Below, one piece after another: positions 15,688 to 24,161 of a stretch of DNA of 38,994 nt. Positions within the stretch are counted from its first letter, which is position 1. Each line of letters starts with the position of its first letter. The stretch comes from JAJFUE01 sp039683515 (GTDB lineage Bacteria > Sumerlaeota > Sumerlaeia > MVZB01): the NCBI GenBank assembly GCA_039683515.1, contig JBDKRG010000024.1, positions 1 through 38,994 on the forward strand, in the 5' to 3' direction. The position numbers and the translations under genes are program-made. Below the pieces are notes generated by a model, which worked only from the letters and a program-made list of their open reading frames with translations, did not search any database and was not told the DNA's origin.

Positions 15688-17106
15688 CTAATCTCCTTCA
15701 AGAGAATAACATTTCATCTCGGTCATATCGCGCAGGATCAGGCGGGCGTCGGCGAGGGCCATCGGGGCCCAGGGCTCGACGCCGTCGAGGACTTTCGCGT
15801 TCGCAAGCTCCTTGTAACCATCGTTGCCGATTTCGCCCAAGTGGAGCGTGCCGGTGTGGTCGTCGAGCGCGAGCGCGAGCCCGTCGGCGGTCAGCAGCAT
15901 CGGCCCGAGGCCGACCTCGAGCGCGTCGCTCGCCCAAGCCACCTTGCCGCCCGGGTCGAGGCGCTTGAGCCGGCCCGAGGCCGAGGGCGAACACGTCGCA
16001 TATAATTTGTCGTCATAATAAATCGGCGTGTGCTGATCGGAGCTGAACTCGGAGGCCCTCAGCCTGAAGAGTTCCTCGGTTTTGAACGCGTCACCGTCCT
16101 TGACGAGGCGGATCATCAGGCTGCCGGCGTTGTAGCCGCCGGTGAAGAACACCCTGTCGCCGCCCACCGGGACCGGGGCCGGGATCGTCGCCATCTTGAT
16201 GATCCAGGGGTGCGTCCACAAGACGCGGCCGGTATTTGCGTCGACGCCGACGGCGCCCTTGTTCGCGCAGTAGAGGTATTGCTTCACGCCGCCGAGCGTG
16301 GCCGGGGCGATCGAGGAATGCGTCATCCCCATGTCGTCGTGGCCGGGGGCGCGCCAGAGTTCGTTGCCGGTCGCGAGGTCGATGGCGAGCATCAGCGGCT
16401 TGCCGGCCGGCGCCAGGATCACGCGGTCGCCGTCGATGAGCGGGCACTGGCCGGCGTACCACTGCGGCTCGACCGCGGCGTATTCGGCCTTGAGGTCCTT
16501 CTTCCAGACGACGCGGCCGGTCAGCGCGTCGCAGCAATAGACCAGGCAGCGCGGGCTGAACGTCACGACGAAGCGGTCGTTGACGGCCGGCACGGTGCGC
16601 GTCATGCCGTGGTTGCGCTTGATCGTCAGCGGGTAGGCGGTGCGCCAGATTTCGCGGCCGTCATTCAGCGACAGGCAGCGGATGAGCTCCTGCGCCTTGT
16701 CGCGGTCGTAGTCGAGTAAATAAACTTTGCCCTTGTGGATCGCGGCGCCGGCGAAGCCCTCGCCGACCGGCAGGCGCCACAACAGCTTCGGGCCGGCGGC
16801 CGGCCACGAGCGCGCGAGCGGCCTGGTGGTCTCGGCGATGTTGTCGCGATTGGGGCCCCGGAACTGCGGCCATGAGCCGGCGAGCGCGGCGGCGACGCCG
16901 GCGCCCGCGGTGGTGACGGCCTCGGCGGGGGCGGCGATTTTGGCCGCGGCGCGGTCCCACTTGATCGGCTCGCGTTTGGGCTCCTGTTTCGGCGCGTCGA
17001 GCGCGGCCCAGAAAACAAACGCGGCGGCGCACACGATCGCGGCGAACCAGGGGAGGCTTTGGATGAAAATGGACGGGCGATTCGGCTCAGGCATGGACGC
17101 ATCCAA
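15688..17106 (-). CDS. PQQ-type (BamB-like) beta-propeller protein with N-terminal membrane anchor
   Basis: A 472-residue protein with one signal-anchor helix (SLPWFAAIVCAAAFVFWAAL, residues 18-37) and a Pro/Ala-rich linker. The propeller is introduced by SWPQFRGPNRDN near residue 92, the same entry motif as the other propeller in this run. Blades carry repeats such as CLSLNDGREIWR, CDALTGRVVWKKD, DLATGNELWR and DANTGRVLW. It should sit in the periplasm, tethered to the inner membrane. It starts 46 bp downstream of the FtsX-type permease stop. A second in-frame ATG four codons later (MPEPNRP) is equally likely. No heme-binding CxxCH is present, so a classical quinohemoprotein is unlikely; a PQQ site cannot be confirmed. 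Confidence 0.82.
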   Translation of the reverse strand: MDASMPEPNRPSIFIQSLPWFAAIVCAAAFVFWAALDAPKQEPKREPIKWDRAAAKIAAPAEAVTTAGAGVAAALAGSWPQFRGPNRDNIAETTRPLARSWPAAGPKLLWRLPVGEGFAGAAIHKGKVYLLDYDRDKAQELIRCLSLNDGREIWRTAYPLTIKRNHGMTRTVPAVNDRFVVTFSPRCLVYCCDALTGRVVWKKDLKAEYAAVEPQWYAGQCPLIDGDRVILAPAGKPLMLAIDLATGNELWRAPGHDDMGMTHSSIAPATLGGVKQYLYCANKGAVGVDANTGRVLWTHPWIIKMATIPAPVPVGGDRVFFTGGYNAGSLMIRLVKDGDAFKTEELFRLRASEFSSDQHTPIYYDDKLYATCSPSASGRLKRLDPGGKVAWASDALEVGLGPMLLTADGLALALDDHTGTLHLGEIGNDGYKELANAKVLDGVEPWAPMALADARLILRDMTEMKCYSLEGD

Positions 17107-17152
17107 CCCGCCGCTCGCGGCGGAACAGGCTAATTCAAAATTATCAGAGGGT

Positions 17153-20100
17153 TTAGTCCTCTTTCAAGACCTTGATCGCCGGCGAGCGGAGGACGGCCGC
17201 CGTCCCGGCCACGACGGCTCCGGCGCCGATCGCCGCCACCGCGCAAAGCATGACGATCAAATCGAGCCATGGCAGCGGCGCCGAGCGGGCGATCGACGCC
17301 GGCAGCACGGCCACCAGCGCCGCGGCCGCGCCGATGGCCATGCCAATCAGGATCAGGACGATGTTTTCCGAACTGGTGAGCCACACCAGTTGCCCGAAAC
17401 GGAATCCGACGGCGCGCAGCAGGGCGAATTCGCGGCGGCGCTCGACGAGGTTGCGCAGCAGCGCCAGCGCCATGCCGACCGTGCCGAGCAGGAGCCCCAG
17501 GCCGCCGAGCGCCATGAAGATCGACAGGTAGGTGTTTTCAACCGCCAGGAGGGCGGCGAGCCGGTCGCGCGTGGCGACGGCGCCCAGGCCGAAGTCCTGG
17601 TAGAACGATTCGATCCGCGCGGCGAGCGGTCGGGGGTCGCCCGGCGTTTCGATCGCGAACAGCCGCCAGCCGGCCTCGCGCGGGAAGAGGCGCACGAAGT
17701 TGCGCTCGGAAACGATCAGCTCGCTCTGGAAGATGCTGCCTCGAAGGAGCGCGACGAACCGGAAGCGTGTGCCGTCGACCACAACGTCGCGGCCGAGACC
17801 GGAGTGCAGCAGCCACATGACCGTGTTGGCGTCGCCGATGGCCGGGATCGCGCCGTCGGGGAAGGCCTCGGAAACGTCGCCCGCCCGGGTGGCTTCGGAT
17901 TCGGGACCCAGCAACAACCACGGGTTCGCTTTCGTCCGATCGTCGCGGGCGAGCGTTTGCGAGAACGCGAAGCCGCCGCGCCGGATGAAGTCGTCGCTCA
18001 CGCCGGCGACGCGCGGCCGGGCGGATTGATAGAGGTTCAGGCAGCTCGGATCGTCGCCCGCCTCGAGCCGGATCGGCCAGGCGCGGGCGCCGCCGGGGAG
18101 CTGCGGGTCGAGCGGGTGATAGATGGGGAGCGCGGACTCGGCCAGGAGCGCGAAGCCGCCCGCGCCGGAGCGCTTGTCGCTTGTCGCGGGCGGCGCCTGC
18201 CGCTGCGCGCCGACGGCGACGATGATGAACGTCGCGCAGGCCATCAGGCCGACGACGAGCATGCTGCGGCCGGGGCGGCGCCGCGCGGCGGCGAGGCCGA
18301 GCCGCGCGATCGAGAGCCGCTCGGGCCTTGCCGGCCGCGGGTTTCCGCGAAGCCACGCGCGGCACAGGGTCAGCGCCGCGACGAGGAGCCCCGCGCCCGC
18401 GCCGAAGAACATGCCGGCCTGTTCTTCGGCCGGGCGGCTCGGCGCGATTGAGGCCAGTGAAATTCCAACAATCAAGAAGCAGATGCTTATGGCGATTGTC
18501 ATGCGGCCGCGCGAGTGGCCGCACGCTTCGTCCGCCGCCCTGCCCGCAAGCAGTCCTCGCGCGCCTTGTTTCGCGAGGCCGCGCGCGGCAATCACAATCG
18601 AGATCATGGCGATCGTCAACCCGCCGACGAGGCCGCCGGCCAGGCTCGCCGCGTCGACATGCAATCGCAGAAACGGCGCGCCGACGGCGCCGATCCACCA
18701 CGTGCGCAGGCCGTGGATGAGCAGCGCGGCGTAACCTGTTCCGAGAAGCAAGCCGATCACGCCGCCGGCCGCCGCGATGATGCCTCCCTCGGCGAGCATC
18801 AGGTTGCGGATGAGCGGCGCGCGCAGGCCGATCGCGCTCAGGATGCCGAACTCCCGCGCGCGCGCCTGGACGCCGAGCTGGAAGAGCGCGTGGATGAGCA
18901 TCGCCGAGGCCATGAGGAGGAAAAAGCTGAACCCGACGAACAGGCCGGCGAAATCGGACGCGCCCCGGCTCGCCTCGATCGCGCGGCGGCGGACCGGCTC
19001 CAGGCGCAGGCCTGCGCGGGCGGGATCGAGCCGCTCGCGCATGGCTTTTTGCAGCGCGGGCGCGGCGACGCCCTCGACGCGGATCGACGTCGCGTCGCCG
19101 TACGGGTTCGCCCACAGCCGCCGACCCGTGGCGAGCGAGACGAACGCCTTGGGCGCGGCGCGGTACTTGTCCCAATAGGCCTCGTCCTTCGGGCGGATGC
19201 GTTTCATGTCCAGAGGGAAAGGGGGATTCCACGAGCCGATCGTCTCGGCGTCGGCGATGCCGGGGAAGTCGGGGGCGAGGCCGCTCGCGACGAGGGGGCT
19301 CGTCATCGGGACGATTCGCGCGACGGTGAGCGTGGCGGTCGTTTCGACGAAGCGGCCGGCCGTCGGCAGGAAATAGGTCATGCGCAGGCGGTCGCCGACG
19401 CGCGCGGCCAGGTCGTCGGCCGTCCAGGCGTTGAGCGCGATCTCGCCGGGGCCGAGGTCCAGGTCGTCGAGCGCGGCGACGGTCGAATACGGCGTCATCC
19501 GGCCGCCGGCGATCATGGCGTTGGCGAGGTAGGTCAGCGTCGGCCGGCAGCGGGCGTGCAGGGAGGCGGCGGCCTGCGTCGCGAGGTCAATGGTGTATCG
19601 GGGGAGGAAAATCTGCGCCGACTCGACGGAGACAAACGCGTGGCCCGGCGTCGCCGGGGTGTTTTGGGCGGCGACCTTGATGCCGACGTCGTCGAGGTCG
19701 GCGGCGCGATCGATTTTCGCCTGGGCGTCCGTGTTCGCGGCGGCGAGGATCGCGTTGGCGCGGCCGGGCTGCTCGAGCCGGCGGCCGAGGCGGCCGAGCG
19801 GGACGAAGACGTTGAGCGGATCGGCCTGCGCTGGGGTGAGCGAGAAATTGCCTTTGCCGGGCACGATCTTTTTGACGGTCAGCCGCAGCGTCGCGACCGT
19901 TTCCTCGCGCTCGCCGATGAACGTCTCGCGCGGGACGGCGCTCGGCTTCTGGGCGCGGAGGAGGATCTCATCGCCGACGCGCGCCCGCAGCCGGCTCGCG
20001 AGGGCCTCGTTGATTACGGCGTCGTCCTCGCCGATGCCGCCCCACGCGTCGGCGGCTCCCATCAGTTCCCAGAACCGGGCATCGACGCCGAGAGCCTGGA

Positions 20101-20434
20101 CGTGGGCGGCGGTTGCGCCGCTTTCGGCATGCGAGGCCGAGGCCGGCGTCATGATCGCCGGGGCCGACCGCGGGACCGCGCCCGCGAGCGCGGCCTTGAA
20201 GTAATCGGCCGCGACGAGCGCCTCGTCGACGTTGCCGAGCCGCTCGAGGGCGTGCTCGCGCAGGCTGCCCTTGACCGACGAGCCCACGAGGAGCGAGCCG
20301 GCGAGGACCGCCACGCCGACCGCGGCGGCCAGCATGAGCGCCAGGTGCGCGCGCCGGTAGTGGCGCAGGCCGGCGGCGACGAGGCGCGACGCGTTCATAG
20401 GTCGTATAGGTCGTATACGTCCTATAGGTCCCAT
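17153..20434 (-). CDS. Double FtsX-domain ABC transporter permease
   Basis: A protein of 1093 residues, or 1081 from the second start, built as two FtsX/MacB-type units in tandem. It has an N-terminal helix (LALMLAAAVGVAVLAGSLLVG), a large periplasmic region, a central group of helices near residues 500-740, a second periplasmic region and three C-terminal helices ending at KVLKED. This is the MacB/LolCE class, which couples cytoplasmic ATP use to work on lipoproteins, lipids or envelope proteins rather than classic transport. Its ATPase is encoded immediately upstream. The first ATG overlaps the ATPase stop as TAATG, but the next 11 codons come from an ACCTATACG short-period repeat. MNASRL at 20398 may be the ancestral start. 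Confidence 0.86.
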   Translation of the reverse strand: MGPIGRIRPIRPMNASRLVAAGLRHYRRAHLALMLAAAVGVAVLAGSLLVGSSVKGSLREHALERLGNVDEALVAADYFKAALAGAVPRSAPAIMTPASASHAESGATAAHVQALGVDARFWELMGAADAWGGIGEDDAVINEALASRLRARVGDEILLRAQKPSAVPRETFIGEREETVATLRLTVKKIVPGKGNFSLTPAQADPLNVFVPLGRLGRRLEQPGRANAILAAANTDAQAKIDRAADLDDVGIKVAAQNTPATPGHAFVSVESAQIFLPRYTIDLATQAAASLHARCRPTLTYLANAMIAGGRMTPYSTVAALDDLDLGPGEIALNAWTADDLAARVGDRLRMTYFLPTAGRFVETTATLTVARIVPMTSPLVASGLAPDFPGIADAETIGSWNPPFPLDMKRIRPKDEAYWDKYRAAPKAFVSLATGRRLWANPYGDATSIRVEGVAAPALQKAMRERLDPARAGLRLEPVRRRAIEASRGASDFAGLFVGFSFFLLMASAMLIHALFQLGVQARAREFGILSAIGLRAPLIRNLMLAEGGIIAAAGGVIGLLLGTGYAALLIHGLRTWWIGAVGAPFLRLHVDAASLAGGLVGGLTIAMISIVIAARGLAKQGARGLLAGRAADEACGHSRGRMTIAISICFLIVGISLASIAPSRPAEEQAGMFFGAGAGLLVAALTLCRAWLRGNPRPARPERLSIARLGLAAARRRPGRSMLVVGLMACATFIIVAVGAQRQAPPATSDKRSGAGGFALLAESALPIYHPLDPQLPGGARAWPIRLEAGDDPSCLNLYQSARPRVAGVSDDFIRRGGFAFSQTLARDDRTKANPWLLLGPESEATRAGDVSEAFPDGAIPAIGDANTVMWLLHSGLGRDVVVDGTRFRFVALLRGSIFQSELIVSERNFVRLFPREAGWRLFAIETPGDPRPLAARIESFYQDFGLGAVATRDRLAALLAVENTYLSIFMALGGLGLLLGTVGMALALLRNLVERRREFALLRAVGFRFGQLVWLTSSENIVLILIGMAIGAAAALVAVLPASIARSAPLPWLDLIVMLCAVAAIGAGAVVAGTAAVLRSPAIKVLKED
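20396..20433. repeat. Short-period ACCTATACG repeat at the permease start
   Basis: On the minus strand this reads as imperfect copies of CGACCTATA/CGTATAGGACC, a low-complexity tract between the ATPase stop and the MNASRL codons. It stays in frame and would add the residues GPIGRIRPIRP to the permease. It is AT-richer than its surroundings. Confidence 0.7.
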
Positions 20435-21105
20435 TAGCCAAGCCGTCCGTCGATCAAATGCGATATGCGATTGAATCTTCTGGCGAACGCTTCGTTATGC
20501 GTAACCACGATGAGAGCGATCTCCTCGGCGCGCTGGAGGTTGACGAAGAGCTCGCCGATGCGGTCGCCGGTGGCGGCGTCGAGGTTGCCGGTCGGCTCGT
20601 CGCACAGGAGGATGCGCGGGCGGTTGATCATGGCGCGGGCGATGGCGACGCGCTGGCGCTCGCCGCCGGAGAGCTCGGCGGGGCGGCTGTCGAGCCGGCC
20701 GCCGAGGCCGACGCGCTCGAGGAGTTCGGCGGCGCGGCCGGCGGCGGCTCGCTTGTCGCCGTCGCCCGCCAGCGTCGGGATGAGGACGTTCTCGATGGCC
20801 GTGCATTGCGGCAGGAGCGCGTGGTCCTGAAACACGAAGCCGATCGTGCGGTTGCGGAACGCGGCCGCGTCTTTTTCGTTCAACGCGAACGGGTCGACGC
20901 CGCCGACGCTCACGCGGCCGGCGGTCGGCGGCTCGAGCGCGCCGATGATATGGAGGAGCGTGCTTTTGCCCGAGCCGGACGGGCCCATGATCGCGGCCGA
21001 CTCGCCGCGGGCGACGGCGAGGGAAAGGCCGTCGAGCACGACGACCGGCCCCGCCGCCCCGGCGAACTCCTTGCGCAGGTCTTTAATGTTTACAAAATCC
21101 GACAT
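20434..21105 (-). CDS. LolD/MacB-type ABC transporter ATP-binding protein
   Basis: A 223-residue ATPase with Walker A GPSGSGKST, Q-loop VFQDHALLPQ, signature LSGGERQRVAIARA, Walker B ILLCDEPTGNLD and H-loop VTHNE. The Q-D-H-A-L-L-P sequence and the D-E-P-T-G-N-L-D form are typical of the LolD/FtsE/MacB group. It should power the FtsX-type permease encoded directly downstream, with which it overlaps by one base. An in-frame GTG 15 bases upstream overlaps the exonuclease stop as GTGA; neither start has a strong ribosome-binding site, and the ATG is preferred. The substrate is not determinable: lipoprotein release and peptide or envelope export are all known for the class. Confidence 0.9.
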   Translation of the reverse strand: MSDFVNIKDLRKEFAGAAGPVVVLDGLSLAVARGESAAIMGPSGSGKSTLLHIIGALEPPTAGRVSVGGVDPFALNEKDAAAFRNRTIGFVFQDHALLPQCTAIENVLIPTLAGDGDKRAAAGRAAELLERVGLGGRLDSRPAELSGGERQRVAIARAMINRPRILLCDEPTGNLDAATGDRIGELFVNLQRAEEIALIVVTHNEAFARRFNRISHLIDGRLG

Positions 21106-21116
21106 GGTCGCCCCCG

Positions 21117-21692
21117 TCACTTTTCAATGATGCCGACGATCTGATAGCCGTCGCTCACCATGCGCTTCAGGACCTTGTTGGCCATCCTGGCGTCGTCGAT
21201 GCCGCGATGGGGCTTGCCTTCCCATTCGATGCCGAGCTGGTCCGTGGCCGCGCCGAGGTAGCCCTCGGTCTGCTTGTAGAAGGCCAGGTATTCCTGCTTG
21301 ATGTTGAGGTGCCAGGCGTGGAACGGGAACTCGGCCTTGTGGCGCTTGCAGTCGCGCTTGAGCTGGCGGAAGTCGTAGTAGCCCCAGCTCGCAAACAGCG
21401 TCTTGTCCTTGAAATCGGGGCCGAGCCCGGCCGCGAGCGCGGCATTGAACCTGTTCAGCACGGCGGGGAACGCGGCGGCCGCGTCGACGTCGCGCTGGGT
21501 GATGCCGGTCAGCTTCGTGCAGAACGGCGTGAGCGCCGGGTTCTTGACCGGCCTGACGAACGACTGGAATTCGAATTCGGGCACTGGGGCGCCCAGTTCG
21601 TAGAACACGCAGCCGAACTCGATGATCTCGTTGTCCCACTTGTTGTTGTTCTCGTCGCACGTCGCCTCGAAGTCGATGATGCACAGGTTCAT
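21117..21692 (-). CDS. DEDDh 3'-5' exonuclease (ERI1/KapD-like)
   Basis: A 191-residue exonuclease of the RNase T/ERI1 branch. The five DEDDh residues are visible: Asp7 and Glu9 in IIDFEATC, Asp107 in SWGYYDFRQL, and His162 with Asp167 in HRGIDDARM. These bind two metal ions to trim RNA or DNA from the 3' end. C-T-K-L-T-G-I-T near residue 60 and H-R-G-I-D-D-A resemble the ERI1/ERI3 and KapD proteins more than DnaQ. GGAGG lies 9 nt before the ATG. It starts the minus-strand run with the ABC genes, but a functional link to them is not obvious. Confidence 0.88.
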   Translation of the reverse strand: MNLCIIDFEATCDENNNKWDNEIIEFGCVFYELGAPVPEFEFQSFVRPVKNPALTPFCTKLTGITQRDVDAAAAFPAVLNRFNAALAAGLGPDFKDKTLFASWGYYDFRQLKRDCKRHKAEFPFHAWHLNIKQEYLAFYKQTEGYLGAATDQLGIEWEGKPHRGIDDARMANKVLKRMVSDGYQIVGIIEK

Positions 21693-21794
21693 TTGTCGCG
21701 GCCTCCATGACCATCATGGCACAAACGTCAAATCGCATCAAAATCGCATTTGATTGCGCGGTTATTATTGTTAATGTGTTTGACGAGGCACGAC

Positions 21795-22181
21795 ATGTTC
21801 GGACGCAAGGCCTACAACCGCTGTCCCGTCGACCACGAGCCGCTCGTGCTGTGCGAGCTCGAGGGGATCGAGGTCGATTACTGCCCGCGCTGCGGGGGGA
21901 TCTGGCTCGACCGCGGCGAGCTCGACCTGATCGCCACGCGCGCGGGCGCCGAGCCGTACGAGCCCGAAATCGTCGCGGCGAGCTGCGAGAAATCCTCCCG
22001 GCGCTGCCCGCGCTGCACCCAAACCATGCAGACGCTGGCCAAGTCCAATATCCAGATCGAGCGCTGCCGGCGCGGCCATGGCTACTGGCTCGACCGCGGC
22101 GAGCTCGAAAAGCTGGTCCGCAAGGACGGCCCATCGTTCCTTGCCGACATGTTTCGGTTCGATATCGAATCCAGAAAATAG
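21795..22181 (+). CDS. Two-module zf-TFIIB zinc-binding protein
   Basis: A 128-residue protein made of two related zinc-ribbon modules of the zf-TFIIB (PF13453) type. The first is CPVD...YCPRCGGIWLDRGEL and the second CPRC...CRRGHGYWLDRGEL. The shared tail W-L-D-R-G-E-L is the family signature. In the second module the last Cys pair is replaced by C-x-x-G-H, so a His probably serves as ligand. Function in bacteria is not established for this family. GAGG precedes the ATG at a normal distance. It lies 17 bp before lemA and probably belongs to the same transcript. Confidence 0.82.
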   Translation: MFGRKAYNRCPVDHEPLVLCELEGIEVDYCPRCGGIWLDRGELDLIATRAGAEPYEPEIVAASCEKSSRRCPRCTQTMQTLAKSNIQIERCRRGHGYWLDRGELEKLVRKDGPSFLADMFRFDIESRK

Positions 22182-22198
22182 AAAGCGAGGGTTGCAAA

Positions 22199-22765
22199 AT
22201 GACCGGCGCCGCCATTGTTCTGATCGTGATCGTCGCCCTGTTCGCGATCGTGATCCTGTGGGTGATCGGGATTTACAACGGGCTCGTGCGGCTGCGCAAC
22301 ATCTTCCGCGAGGCGTGGGCGCAGATCGACGTCCAGCTCAAGCGCCGCCACGACCTGATCCCGAACCTCGTCGAAACCGTCAAGGGCTATGCCGGCCACG
22401 AGCGGCAGACGCTCGAGGCGGTGATCCAGGCGCGTTCGGCCGCCGTCAGCGCCAAGGGCGTCGAGCAGCAGGCCCAGGCCGAGGCGGGACTGTCCGGCGC
22501 GCTCGGCAAGCTCATGCTCCTCGTCGAGCAATACCCGAACCTCAAGGCCAACGAAAACTTCCTGGCGCTCCAGGAGGAGCTGACCGCGACCGAAAACCGC
22601 ATCGGCTTCGCGCGCCAGCACTACAACGACTCCGTCATGCAGTACAACACGAGCACGCAGAGCTTCCCCAACAACATCATCGCGGGGATGTTCAACTTCG
22701 CCGAGCAGCCGTTCTTCCAGATCGAGGACGCCGCCGAACGCCAGGCGCCGCAGGTGAAGTTTTAA
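22199..22765 (+). CDS. lemA: LemA family membrane protein
   Basis: A 188-residue protein with one N-terminal transmembrane helix (IVLIVIVALFAIVILWVIGIYNGLV, trimmed core residues 6-25) and a helical-bundle domain. The family signature is clear: YNGLVRLRNIFREAWAQID, then RRHDLIPNLVETVKGYAGHE, and near the end ENRIGFARQHYNDSV. By family the bundle lies outside the cytoplasm. LemA genes are often next to M48/HtpX-type proteases, as here. The start is set by the first ATG before the helix, with GAGGG upstream. Its precise role is unknown; the gene pairing suggests envelope quality control. Confidence 0.92.
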   Translation: MTGAAIVLIVIVALFAIVILWVIGIYNGLVRLRNIFREAWAQIDVQLKRRHDLIPNLVETVKGYAGHERQTLEAVIQARSAAVSAKGVEQQAQAEAGLSGALGKLMLLVEQYPNLKANENFLALQEELTATENRIGFARQHYNDSVMQYNTSTQSFPNNIIAGMFNFAEQPFFQIEDAAERQAPQVKF

Positions 22766-22771
22766 ACGACC

Positions 22772-22878
22772 TTGTCGCAAAGGTGCAGAGATGAGCCGAG
22801 ACGCAGAGAAATCATGAGTTTTTGACAATATCATGATCTTCTCTGCGTTCTTCGCCTTTCTCTGCCTCTCTGCGACAA
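22772..22878. repeat. Nested inverted-repeat element between lemA and the M48 gene
   Basis: Seen directly: a left arm of 39 nt (22772-22810, from TTGTCGCA) and a right arm of 40 nt (22839-22878, ending TGCGACAA) are imperfect reverse complements. Inside them ATCATGA (22811-22817) and TCATGAT (22831-22837) pair perfectly. Single-arm relatives occur at 12018-12066 and 38929-38967. It is wholly intergenic in a two-gene unit, so in RNA it would form a long hairpin between the lemA and protease coding regions. Confidence 0.8.
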
Positions 22879-22896
22879 AAATCCGGAAGATGTTTT

Positions 22897-24075
22897 ATGT
22901 GGGAAGCCATTGAAAGCAATCGCCGGCGGTCGTTCGTGCTCATCGTGCTGATGGGCGCGCTGCTCGTCATGCTCGGGTTTTCGATCGGCGCGTACATCGA
23001 TCTGCGGCAGGGCGGGCCGATCGGGGCGCTCGCCGCGGTCGGGGTGTGGCTGGTGATGTGGATCGTGGCGGTCGCGAGCGGCGACTCGATCCTGCTGAGC
23101 CAGGCCGGGGCCGAGCCGGTCTCGCACGAGCAGGCACCGCAGCTTTTCAACGTCGTCGAGGAAATGAAGATCGCCGCGGGCCTGCCCGCCATGCCCGAGG
23201 TCTACGTCATCGACAGCCCCGAGCCCAACGCGTTCGCCGTCGGGCGCACCCCGGAAAAGAGCGCGGTGGCGGTGACTTCCGGGCTCATCAAGCGGCTCCA
23301 CCGCGACGAGCTGCAGGGGGTGATCGGACACGAGATCGGCCACATCCTCAACCGCGACACGCGGTTCATGACGCAGGCCGCCGTGATGCTCGGCGCGATC
23401 GTCATGATCAGCGACATCTTCCTGCGCGTCATGCGCGACGGGGGCGGCCGGCGCAGCAGCCGCGGGCGCGGCCAGGGCCAACAGATCTTCGTGATCATCG
23501 CCATCGTGCTGGCGATCCTGGCGCCGATCGCGGCGCGGATGCTTTGGTTCGCGTGCTCGCGGCGGCGCGAATACCTCGCCGACGCCACCTCGGCGCGGCT
23601 GACCCGGTTCCCGGAGGGGCTCGCCTCGGCGCTCGAAAAGATCTCGGGCCACGCCCTGCGCGGCTCGAGCCTCGGCGAAAACCGCGCGCTCGCGCCGCTC
23701 TACATCGTCAGCCCGCTTCACCTCTCGAGCCTGTTCAGCACGCACCCGCCGATCGAGGATCGGATCCAAATCCTGCGCTCGCTGGGGGGCAACGCCGGCC
23801 TGGCGGCGTATCAGGCGGCCTACGAGGGCGTCCACAAACGCGGCGTGATCGGCTCGCAGACGCTGCGGCAGGCCGAAACGGTCGCGGTGCGGCCGCCCAA
23901 CGAGGATGAAGTTCAGAAGCTCGAGCGCGTGCGCGAGACGCTCGGCATTCTGGACCACGCCGCGGGGCTCGCGCCGATCGCCTGCGCGTGCGGGCTCAAC
24001 CTGAAGATCCGCGCCAACGACCCGAGGGCCTCCATCACCTGCCCGCGCTGCGGGACGAAGCACACGATTCTATAA
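22897..24075 (+). CDS. M48 family (HtpX-like) membrane metalloprotease with C-terminal zinc ribbon
   Basis: A 392-residue integral membrane protease. Two N-terminal helices (LIVLMGALLVMLGFSIGAYI and GVWLVMWIVAVAS) precede the peptidase domain with HEIGH (His145, Glu146, His149) and the third ligand Glu225 in REYLADA. Another membrane segment lies between them (residues about 197-216). The order and the motif STHPPIEDRI match HtpX, which cleaves damaged membrane proteins on the cytoplasmic side. The last 35 residues add CxC...CPRC (Cys363, 365, 382, 385), a zinc ribbon not found in E. coli HtpX. It follows lemA, with a nested hairpin element in the 131-bp gap. Confidence 0.9.
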   Translation: MWEAIESNRRRSFVLIVLMGALLVMLGFSIGAYIDLRQGGPIGALAAVGVWLVMWIVAVASGDSILLSQAGAEPVSHEQAPQLFNVVEEMKIAAGLPAMPEVYVIDSPEPNAFAVGRTPEKSAVAVTSGLIKRLHRDELQGVIGHEIGHILNRDTRFMTQAAVMLGAIVMISDIFLRVMRDGGGRRSSRGRGQGQQIFVIIAIVLAILAPIAARMLWFACSRRREYLADATSARLTRFPEGLASALEKISGHALRGSSLGENRALAPLYIVSPLHLSSLFSTHPPIEDRIQILRSLGGNAGLAAYQAAYEGVHKRGVIGSQTLRQAETVAVRPPNEDEVQKLERVRETLGILDHAAGLAPIACACGLNLKIRANDPRASITCPRCGTKHTIL

Positions 24076-24161
24076 ACACGAAACCATTTCATGCAGACGG
24101 TTATTTTCTCACGCAGAGATCGCAGAGAAACAGCGGGCGCAGAGAAAATAAGGTGATCCCG
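24076..24161. repeat. CGCAGAGA-type low-complexity repeat after the M48 gene
   Basis: This gene-free stretch contains CACGCAGAGATCGCAGAGAA and further GCAGAGAA units at about 24110-24147. It belongs to the same broad family as the tracts at 12018, 22772 and 38929. No gene is visible. Confidence 0.65.
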
